Positions 1 through 5,736 of a stretch of DNA of 5,736 nt are shown here, in pieces. Source of the DNA: an uncultured Clostridia bacterium (GTDB lineage: Bacteria > Bacillota > Clostridia > Oscillospirales > Ruminococcaceae); NCBI GenBank assembly GCA_945933905.1, contig CAMEQX010000100.1, positions 1-5,736 on the forward strand, read 5' to 3'. The position numbers and the translations under genes are program-made. Each line of letters begins with the position of its first letter. Positions within the stretch are counted from its first letter, which is position 1. The notes below the pieces were generated by a model. That model ran no database searches and was not told where the DNA came from. It saw only the letters and a list, made by a program, of their open reading frames with translations.

Positions 1-1654
1 TTTCCAGCCGTCGCGGGAAGAGGTTGTTATCTCGTTCAGAAAGCCGAACAGCGCGGACAGGGGCGCGAAAAAGCTCGTCTTTTCGGCGAACGGAGGAACG
101 GCGCGCGTGAACCTCACGGAAGCGTCGTTTGAGAACCCGCAGACGCCGCCGATGTTCTGTATGCTTCTGAGAAAACACCTCGGAAACGGCAGGCTGACGG
201 CTATCCGACAGGACGGTCTGGAAAGAATTTTGTACTTTGATTTTGAGTGCGTGAACGAAATCGGCGATATCGTGACCAACACCCTGATTGCCGAGATTAT
301 GGGACGCTTCAGCAATATAATTCTCGTGCGGGACGGTCGCGTTATCGACAGCGTAAAGCGTGTGACAGACGAGGTTTCGGGGGTTCGGAGAATTTTGCCG
401 AACATCGTTTACGAAACGCCGCCGCGTCTTGAACGAGTGAACTTTTTCGACAAAAATCCGCGTGAAATCTTGGCTCTTGTCGAGGGGAAACCCGAGCGGC
501 TTGCCAAGGCGCTTCCCGCAGTTTTAGAGGGAATTTCACCGATTTTCGCGAGAGAGTGCGCGTTTTATTCGGCGGGCGACGCGGACGCGGTTTGCGCCGA
601 TTTGACCGATGAACAGAAGAAACGTTTCTGCGAGTTTTTCGAGAAAGCGAAAACGAAAGCCGAGTTCACCGAGGTAATCGACGAAAGCGGCGCGAAAAAG
701 GACTTTTCGTTTGTTAATATAAATCAGTACGGCGGGAGCTTCAAAACGCGTGTTTTCGATAACGCAAACGCGCTGCTCGATGACTTTTACGAGAGGAAAT
801 CCGACCGAGTCAGTCAGCGTGCGCGGGATATGCTCAAGCTGATTAAAAGCCGTGCCGAGAGGACAGCGCGAAAGCTGGAATTGCAGAAAAAAGAGCTTGC
901 CGACTGCGCGGACAGAGAAAATCTGCGGGTTATCGGCGACCTTGTAAACGCGAATATTTATCGGCTGGAAAAGGGTATGACAAGCGCGGTTGTCGAGGAT
1001 TTTTACACGGGCGAGGAGCGGAAAATTTCGCTTGACGCGCGGCTTTCTCCCGCTCAAAACGCGCAGAAATATTACTCGGAGTATCGCAAACTCTGCACTG
1101 CCGAGAAAATGCTCACAAACCTGATTATTGACGGAAAAAACGAGCTTTCTTATCTCGAGAGCTTGCTTGACAGCGTGACGCGCGCGGAAAGCGACAGCGA
1201 GCTGTCCGAAATCCGCCGAGAGCTTGCCGAGCAGGGATTTATCCGCGGTGAAAAGACCGTGAGCAAGCCGAAAAAATCCGAGCCGCTGAAATTTTTGTCG
1301 AGCGATGGATTTGTAATTCTTGTCGGCAAAAACAACAAGCAAAACGACGAGCTCACGCTGAAATCCTCGAAGGCGACGGATATCTGGCTTCACGTCAAGG
1401 ACATCGCGGGCTCGCACGTCATCATAAAAACCGACGGCAAAAAGCCGCCCGAGCGCACGATTGTCGAGGCGGCGCGGCTTGCGGCGTTTCACTCTAAGGC
1501 GAGAAACGGCTCGGGTGTGCCGGTGGATTTTACGGCGGTGAAGTTCGTGAAAAAGCCTGCGGGCGCGCGTCCCGGAATGGTGATTTTCACCGACAACAAA
1601 ACGCTTTTCGTCACGCCGAATGAAGAGGAAATGAATAATCTTAAGATAAAATAA
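1..1654 (+). CDS. rqcH: Rqc2/NFACT-family ribosome quality control protein RqcH (5' partial)
   Basis: RqcH binds stalled 50S subunits carrying peptidyl-tRNA and recruits tRNA-Ala to add C-terminal alanine tails that mark the nascent chain for proteolysis; older annotations call it fibronectin-binding protein (FbpA/YloA). The open frame begins at base 2 and already reads as the family's N-terminal region (FQPSREEVVISFRK), so the gene enters from the left. The GTG at 107 is an internal Val, not the start. The visible part is 550 residues; adding the ~25-30 missing ones gives the usual ~575. Domains in order: NFACT-N with PPMFCMLLRKHL (146-181) and EIMGRFSNIILV (293-328); a helix-hairpin-helix-like segment (GISPIFAREC, about 527-560); charged coiled-coil helices (about 785-960 and 1105-1240); and a complete NFACT-R domain (about 1300-1640) with VGKNNKQN and DIWLHVKDIAGSHV (1379-1420). 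The residue matching Asp97 of B. subtilis RqcH is Glu (221-223), followed by the conserved Arg. Identification is firm. Confidence 0.95.
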   Translation, partial: FQPSREEVVISFRKPNSADRGAKKLVFSANGGTARVNLTEASFENPQTPPMFCMLLRKHLGNGRLTAIRQDGLERILYFDFECVNEIGDIVTNTLIAEIMGRFSNIILVRDGRVIDSVKRVTDEVSGVRRILPNIVYETPPRLERVNFFDKNPREILALVEGKPERLAKALPAVLEGISPIFARECAFYSAGDADAVCADLTDEQKKRFCEFFEKAKTKAEFTEVIDESGAKKDFSFVNINQYGGSFKTRVFDNANALLDDFYERKSDRVSQRARDMLKLIKSRAERTARKLELQKKELADCADRENLRVIGDLVNANIYRLEKGMTSAVVEDFYTGEERKISLDARLSPAQNAQKYYSEYRKLCTAEKMLTNLIIDGKNELSYLESLLDSVTRAESDSELSEIRRELAEQGFIRGEKTVSKPKKSEPLKFLSSDGFVILVGKNNKQNDELTLKSSKATDIWLHVKDIAGSHVIIKTDGKKPPERTIVEAARLAAFHSKARNGSGVPVDFTAVKFVKKPAGARPGMVIFTDNKTLFVTPNEEEMNNLKIK

Positions 1655-1655
1655 C

Positions 1656-1660
1656 GGAGG
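1656..1660 (+). promoter_or_regulatory. Shine-Dalgarno site of valS, long spacer
   Basis: GGAGG begins one base after the rqcH stop codon and lies 12 bases before the valS ATG at 1673, longer than the usual 5-9. No other start codon in the valS frame lies between them, and the protein begins as ValRS family members do (ELSKTYNPKEFE), so ATG 1673 is kept. The weaker AAGG at 1667-1670 is too close to the ATG to serve well. The position next to the rqcH stop would suit translational coupling, which is inference. Confidence 0.6.
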
Positions 1661-1672
1661 AAAAATAAGGCA

Positions 1673-4306
1673 ATGAGAAAGGAATTAAGCAAAACCTATA
1701 ATCCCAAGGAATTTGAGGAGAGAATTTACAAGAACTGGGAAGAAAGCGGCTATTTTCACGCGGAAATCGACCCCAAGAAAAAGCCCTACACTATCGTAAT
1801 GCCGCCGCCTAACATCACGGGGCAGCTTCACCTCGGACACGCCTTTGACAGCACGCTTCAGGACATTCTTATCCGCTGGAGAAGAATGCAGGGCTACGCG
1901 GCGCTTTGGCTCCCCGGCACCGACCACGCTTCCATTGCAACCGAAGCGAAAATTGTTGCCGCGATGAAAAACGAGGGCATTACCAAGGAGCAAATCGGCA
2001 GAGATGAATTTCTGAAAAGAGCGTGGGATTGGAAGCGCGAATACGGCGGAAGAATTGACCTTCAGCAGAGAAAATTAGGCTCTTCGTGCGACTGGTCGAG
2101 AGAGCGCTTTACGCTGGACGAGGGCTGCTCCAAGGCTGTTGAGAAGGTCTTTATGGACCTGTACAACAAGGGACTTATCTATCACGGCGTTAGAATGATA
2201 AACTGGTGTCCGAACTGCAAAACGTCCATTTCCGATATCGAGTGCGAGTACGAGGAACAGGACGGCTTTTTCTGGCACATAAACTATCCGATTGCAGACG
2301 GCTCGGGTTATGTTGAAATCGCGACAACCCGTCCCGAAACGCTGCTCGGAGATACGGCGGTTGCCGTAAATCCCAAGGACGAGCGCTATGCGGGAATTGT
2401 CGGGAAAATGCTGAAGCTGCCGCTCACCGACAGGGAAATTCCCGTTATTGCAGACGATTATGTTGATATGGAATTCGGCACGGGCTGCGTTAAAATCACG
2501 CCCGCTCACGACCCGAACGACTATGAGGTAGGTCTGCGCCACAATCTCGCGGTTATCCACATGATGAACGACGACGCGACAATCCGTGAGGACGTCGGCG
2601 GAAAATACGCAGGAATGGACAGATTTGAAGCGCGCAAGGCGATGGTTGAGGACTTGGACGCGCAGGGACTTCTCGTAAAGGTTGTTCCGCACAAGCACAA
2701 TGTCGGCACCTGTCAGCGCTGCGGCACAACGGTTGAGCCGAGAGCTTCGCTTCAGTGGTTTGTGGCAATGAAGGAGCTTGCAAAGCCCGCTATCGATGTT
2801 GTCAAGAGCGGCGAGCTTCGCTATATCCCGAAGCGTTTCGAGAACAGCTATCTCTACTGGATGGAAAATATCCGCGACTGGTGCATCTCGCGTCAGCTTT
2901 GGTGGGGACACAGAATTCCCGCGTATTACTGTCAGAATGTAAGCTGCAATCACACGGAGATTTCGCTTGAAAAGGTTGAAAAGTGCCCGAAATGCGGCGC
3001 TCCTATGAAGCAGGACGAGGACACGCTCGATACTTGGTTCTCCTCGGCGCTTTGGCCGTTTTCAACGCTCGGCTGGCCCGAAAAGACCGCGGATTTGGAG
3101 TATTTCTATCCCACAAACACGCTTGTTACCGGCTATGATATCATCGGATTTTGGGTATCGAGAATGATTTTCTCCGGTATCGAGCACACGGGCGAAAAGC
3201 CGTTCAAGGACGTTCTTATTCACGGACTTGTGCGCGACGAGCAGGGACGCAAGATGTCAAAATCCCTCGGAAACGGCGTTGACCCGCTGGAGATTATCGA
3301 CCAATACGGTGCGGACGCGCTGCGTTTGACGCTGGTTACGGGCAACGCTCCCGGAAACGATATGCGCTGGACGGAAACAAAGCTCCTCAACTCCCGCAAC
3401 TTCATTAACAAGCTTTGGAACGCTTCGCGCTATATCTTGATGAATTTGCCCGAGGATTTCGCGGCGGACGGCTTGCCCGAAAATCTGCCGATTGAGGACA
3501 AGTGGGTGCTGTCGCTGTACAACGATATGATAAAGAACGTCACCGCAAATCTCGAGGCGTATGAGCTTGGCGTTGCAATCGGTAATCTGTACGATTTCAT
3601 TTGGGACGTTTTCTGCGACTGGTATATCGAGCTCACCAAGCCGAGAATTGCCGCAGGCGGAGAAACCGCGCTTGCCGCTCAGAAGGTTCTTGTTTATGTT
3701 ATGACGGGCGTTCTGAAAACGCTTCATCCGTTTTTGCCGTTCGTTACCGAGGAGATTTGGCAGTCCATTCCTCACGGCGAAACCGAGAGCATTATGATGT
3801 CGAAATGGTGCGAATATGACGAGAAACTTGCGTTTACAAAGGAACAGGAGGATTTCTCGAAGATTGTCGAGGCAATCCGTGCGGTTCGCGTGAGAAGAAA
3901 CGAGATGAACGTTCCTCCGTCAAAGAAGGTCACGATGATTGTTGAAACCAAGTTCACGGAGCTTTTCGGCGGCTGCAAGGCGTTCTTCGAGAAGCTTGCG
4001 GGCGCGGGAGAATTTACGGTAACAAATGAAGCTCCCTCCGCGGACGGAATGGCAACGGTTGTCACGGACGCAGCGAGAATATTTATGCCGATGGGCGAGC
4101 TTGTCGATAAGGAGAAGGAGCTTGCGCGTCTTGAAAAGGAAAAGAAGGCGGCGCAGAAGGATATCGACTTCCTCTCGGGCAAGCTGAACAATCAGGGCTT
4201 CCTCGCGAAAGCTCCCGCAGCGCAGATTGAAAACGAGCGCGCGAAGCTTGCTAAGGCGGAGGAGAAAATGGCGAAGATTAACGAATCGATAAAGAGTTTG
4301 CAGTAA
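1673..4306 (+). CDS. valS: Valine--tRNA ligase (ValRS)
   Basis: This class Ia aminoacyl-tRNA synthetase joins valine to tRNA-Val in the cytoplasm using ATP and hydrolyses mischarged Thr-tRNA-Val in its editing domain. The 877 residues match the usual bacterial length (about 860-950), with no truncation or frameshift. Visible in order: the ATP-binding motif PPPNITGQLHLGHAF with HIGH signature HLGH at residues 53-56; GTDHASIATEAKI; the CP1 editing domain with ATTRPETLLGD at 217-227; zinc-knuckle cysteine pairs C179/C182, C347/C350, C420/C425 and C438/C441; WWGHRIPAYYC; DTWFSSALWPFSTLGWP; the KMSKS loop at 527-531; the tRNA anticodon-binding helical domain (WDVFCDWYIELTKPRI); and the C-terminal charged coiled-coil arm typical of ValRS, about 807-877. 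The C420/C425 pair has CX4C spacing. The gene follows rqcH by 18 bases, with no room for a T-box leader directly upstream. IleRS is excluded by the ValRS-specific motifs and the C-terminal coiled coil. Confidence 0.98.
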   Translation: MRKELSKTYNPKEFEERIYKNWEESGYFHAEIDPKKKPYTIVMPPPNITGQLHLGHAFDSTLQDILIRWRRMQGYAALWLPGTDHASIATEAKIVAAMKNEGITKEQIGRDEFLKRAWDWKREYGGRIDLQQRKLGSSCDWSRERFTLDEGCSKAVEKVFMDLYNKGLIYHGVRMINWCPNCKTSISDIECEYEEQDGFFWHINYPIADGSGYVEIATTRPETLLGDTAVAVNPKDERYAGIVGKMLKLPLTDREIPVIADDYVDMEFGTGCVKITPAHDPNDYEVGLRHNLAVIHMMNDDATIREDVGGKYAGMDRFEARKAMVEDLDAQGLLVKVVPHKHNVGTCQRCGTTVEPRASLQWFVAMKELAKPAIDVVKSGELRYIPKRFENSYLYWMENIRDWCISRQLWWGHRIPAYYCQNVSCNHTEISLEKVEKCPKCGAPMKQDEDTLDTWFSSALWPFSTLGWPEKTADLEYFYPTNTLVTGYDIIGFWVSRMIFSGIEHTGEKPFKDVLIHGLVRDEQGRKMSKSLGNGVDPLEIIDQYGADALRLTLVTGNAPGNDMRWTETKLLNSRNFINKLWNASRYILMNLPEDFAADGLPENLPIEDKWVLSLYNDMIKNVTANLEAYELGVAIGNLYDFIWDVFCDWYIELTKPRIAAGGETALAAQKVLVYVMTGVLKTLHPFLPFVTEEIWQSIPHGETESIMMSKWCEYDEKLAFTKEQEDFSKIVEAIRAVRVRRNEMNVPPSKKVTMIVETKFTELFGGCKAFFEKLAGAGEFTVTNEAPSADGMATVVTDAARIFMPMGELVDKEKELARLEKEKKAAQKDIDFLSGKLNNQGFLAKAPAAQIENERAKLAKAEEKMAKINESIKSLQ

Positions 4307-4330
4307 GTTTTAGTTTTAGTCGGAATTTAA

Positions 4331-4336
4331 AAGGAG
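4331..4336 (+). promoter_or_regulatory. Shine-Dalgarno site of the nucleotidyltransferase gene
   Basis: AAGGAG lies 6 bases before the ATG at 4343, in the 36-base gap after valS. It is a strong, well-spaced site that fixes the start; the next residues (LTLVVLAAGMGSRYGG) are the expected first beta strand and glycine-rich loop. Confidence 0.8.
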
Positions 4337-4342
4337 AAAATT

Positions 4343-5248
4343 ATGTCGGATTTAACTTTGGTGGTTTTGGCGGCGGGAATGGGCTCGCGCTACGGCGGTT
4401 CGGACAGGATAAAGCAGCTTGAGGCGCTCGGACCGAACGGCGAGCTGTTGATTGACTACTCGGTTCACGACGCGGTCAAAAACGGCTTCACGCGCGTTCT
4501 TTTCATCATCAGAAAAGACATCGAGGAGCTGTTTAAAAGCACAATCGGCGACAGAATTTCACGCATTGTGAAAACCGATTATGTTTTTCAGTCAACCGAT
4601 AATCTCCCCGTGAGAGCAAACGATTTTCCCGCGCGCTCAAAGCCGTGGGGTACAGCGCAGGCGCTTTACTGCTGCAAGGACGCGCTGGACGGGGATTTTG
4701 CCGTGATAAATGCCGACGATTTTTACGGAGCAGAGGCGTTTGCGGCGCTGGTGGAGTTTTTCAAAAATCCGACCGCGGACGCTTGCTCGGTTGACTTTTT
4801 GCTCAAAAACACGCTCTCCGAGAACGGTCCGGTAAATCGCGGTATTTGCCGCAAAAACGCCGAGGGCTTGCTCACGTCCGTTGAGGAAACGAAGCAGATT
4901 TCTCGCGGCGCGGACGGCGTTATCAGGGGAAAATACGACGGCTACGAGAAAATTCTCGGCGACAACGACACAACTTCTATGAGTATGTGGGGCTTTAAAA
5001 TCGGGTTTATGGACATTCTGGCGCATCAGCTTCGGAAATTCCTCAACAATCTTCAGCCCGACGAGCTCAAAGCCGAGCTTACCATCGCGGACGCCGTGAG
5101 CCGTGAAATCGCGTCAAGAGGCTATAAGGTGAAGGACATTCCGACTGACAGCCGTTGGTTTGGAATTACTTATGAAAGCGACGCTGTTGAGGCGAAGAAA
5201 ACTCTGGCGGAATATGTGGAAAAAGGTGTTTACAAGTCGCCGTTGTGA
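4343..5248 (+). CDS. Nucleotidyltransferase-fold protein (NTP_transferase family), substrate unknown
   Basis: This is a cytoplasmic protein with the Rossmann-like fold of sugar-phosphate nucleotidyltransferases, which join an NTP and a sugar phosphate to give an NDP-sugar and pyrophosphate. Visible: the N-terminal glycine-rich nucleotide-binding loop LAAGMGSRYGG (residues 9-19) followed by K24-Q25; GPNGELLIDYSVHDAVKNGF, a hallmark of a ~300-residue subfamily usually annotated only as 'nucleotidyltransferase'; PWGTAQA at 101-107; and NADDFYG, with D125/D126 where the metal-binding Asp is expected. A later segment, SMSMWGFKIGFMDIL, also fits this subfamily. The 301 residues equal the usual length, and there is no C-terminal left-handed beta-helix of the GlmU or GlgC kind. 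Compared with my memory of the subfamily (GG-x-KQ), there appear to be about three extra residues (SDRI) between GG and KQ. The gene sits 36 bases after valS and 28 before the HD-GYP gene, so it is probably co-transcribed. The neighbours do not reveal the sugar. The family is confident; the reaction and substrate are not. Confidence 0.85.
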   Translation: MSDLTLVVLAAGMGSRYGGSDRIKQLEALGPNGELLIDYSVHDAVKNGFTRVLFIIRKDIEELFKSTIGDRISRIVKTDYVFQSTDNLPVRANDFPARSKPWGTAQALYCCKDALDGDFAVINADDFYGAEAFAALVEFFKNPTADACSVDFLLKNTLSENGPVNRGICRKNAEGLLTSVEETKQISRGADGVIRGKYDGYEKILGDNDTTSMSMWGFKIGFMDILAHQLRKFLNNLQPDELKAELTIADAVSREIASRGYKVKDIPTDSRWFGITYESDAVEAKKTLAEYVEKGVYKSPL

Positions 5249-5265
5249 TTTGAAAACAGCGTTTT

Positions 5266-5270
5266 GAGGT
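5266..5270 (+). promoter_or_regulatory. Shine-Dalgarno site of the HD-GYP gene
   Basis: GAGGT lies 6 bases before the ATG at 5277 and complements the 3' end of 16S rRNA. It supports this start in the 28-base gap after the nucleotidyltransferase stop. Confidence 0.65.
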
Positions 5271-5276
5271 ATTTTT

Positions 5277-5736
5277 ATGCTGATTGTTTCGGTTGAAAAG
5301 CTGCGCGAAGGAATGCAGCTCGCGGACGACGTTTACTCCACGAGCGCAACGGAATATAAGCTGCTTTATGAAAAAGGGCGGTTTTTGTCCTATGCGATGA
5401 TTGAGGAGCTGCGCGAGTGCGGAATAAAAACCGTCAATATTGTCGGCGGGGGAATTGAGGGCACGGCTTCGCACAAGCGCGAGGATAAGCCTCAGCCCAA
5501 GCCCGAGAAAAAGCGCCGCGAAAAGCCCATCAATCAAAATCTCAGCCGCGCGCTTACGGATTTGAACGAGATTTTTGACTGCAACGAGGAAATCAGGGAG
5601 CTTTCAAAGGCTTCCGTGGAGCGCGTTGACAATATCGCCGACAACATCATCACGGATATCGCGGGAAACTCAAACTTTCTCGCAAATCAGATGATTGCCC
5701 TGCAAAACTATGATGATTATACATATAAACACTGTC
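5277..5736 (+). CDS. HD-GYP domain protein, probable cyclic-di-nucleotide phosphodiesterase (3' partial)
   Basis: An open frame of 153 complete codons runs off the right edge without a stop. Residues 1-57 (beginning MLIVSVEKLREGMQLADDVY, then KLLYEKGRFLSYAMIEELRECGIKTVNIV) match the small N-terminal domain that precedes many Clostridia HD-GYP proteins. Residues about 66-86 form a Lys/Pro/Glu-rich linker. A helical stretch (about 88-140) leads into NQMIALQNYDDYTYKHC, where the family reads like LKDYDDYTFxHSVNV, the start of the HD-GYP metal-dependent hydrolase domain; H152 is its first conserved His. The HD pair and the GYP motif lie beyond the window, so catalytic competence cannot be judged. 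Intact members hydrolyse c-di-GMP (some act on cGAMP). No signal peptide or membrane segment is seen in the visible part, which suggests a cytoplasmic protein. The start is supported by GAGGT at 5266-5270 and by the N-terminal match. The visible part alone cannot exclude a degenerate HD domain. Confidence 0.82.
   Translation, partial: MLIVSVEKLREGMQLADDVYSTSATEYKLLYEKGRFLSYAMIEELRECGIKTVNIVGGGIEGTASHKREDKPQPKPEKKRREKPINQNLSRALTDLNEIFDCNEEIRELSKASVERVDNIADNIITDIAGNSNFLANQMIALQNYDDYTYKHC

Noticed and set aside
107..109. GTG as the start of rqcH
   Set aside because: The frame is open back to base 2, and the 35 codons upstream encode conserved RqcH sequence, so this Val is internal.
536..1492. 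318-residue open frame on the minus strand
   Set aside because: It lies wholly antisense to conserved rqcH sequence, shows no recognisable motif, and is rich in Arg, Phe and Leu as expected of a shadow frame.
2075..2953. 292-residue open frame on the minus strand
   Set aside because: It is antisense to the ValRS catalytic and editing regions, with no domain signature and no plausible ribosome site; it is a by-product of codon use in valS.
4306..4332. AGTTTT tandem repeat (4306-4320) and TTTTA/TAAAA pairing after valS as a terminator or regulatory hairpin
   Set aside because: The repeat has only about 2.5 copies, and the possible stem is 5 A-T pairs with a 9-base loop. This is low-complexity AT-rich spacer.
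5253..5265. AAAAC-AGC-GTTTT inverted repeat as a terminator between the nucleotidyltransferase and HD-GYP genes
   Set aside because: The stem is only 5 bp and mostly A-T, the loop is 3 bases, and the T-run (5272-5276) is separated from it by the Shine-Dalgarno site. It is too weak for an intrinsic terminator.
1..5736. CRISPR array, insertion sequence, tRNA gene or phage remnant
   Set aside because: I saw no repeated spaced units, transposase motifs, terminal inverted repeats or cloverleaf sequences; the window is almost wholly filled by four conserved-type genes.

Overview
The window suggests a bacterium of the Firmicutes, most likely class Clostridia. The reasons are an RqcH of the Bacillus/Clostridium type, AG-rich Shine-Dalgarno sites before the genes, mid GC content, and a Clostridia-style HD-GYP protein. 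This placement is inferred from protein character only; no 16S rRNA or other taxonomic marker is present.

Layout: four genes lie head to tail on the + strand and fill nearly the whole window. (1) The 3' part of rqcH runs from the left edge to 1654; its first ~25-30 codons lie upstream of the window. (2) valS, 1673-4306, encodes a complete 877-residue valyl-tRNA synthetase. (3) A 301-residue nucleotidyltransferase-fold protein of unknown substrate occupies 4343-5248. (4) The 5' part of an HD-GYP-type gene starts at 5277 and runs off the right edge; it has no stop codon in the window. The gaps are 18, 36 and 28 bases, each with a recognisable ribosome binding site. I see no convincing terminator, promoter, riboswitch, tRNA, repeat array or mobile element, and no gene-free stretch over 300 bases.

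How the genes work together: rqcH and valS both serve translation. RqcH rescues nascent chains on stalled 50S subunits by adding alanine tails, and ValRS charges and proofreads tRNA-Val. The nucleotidyltransferase and the HD-GYP protein (probably cyclic-di-nucleotide turnover) have no obvious link to them. The spacing suggests co-transcription, but this could be simple housekeeping clustering.

No strong evidence for a new biological system was found. The points worth checking are modest: a Glu in place of the functionally important Asp of the RqcH 'DR' motif, the absence of room for a T-box leader directly before valS, an apparent short insertion in the nucleotide-binding loop of the nucleotidyltransferase, a CX4C zinc-knuckle variant in ValRS, and the linkage of an HD-GYP protein to this cluster.
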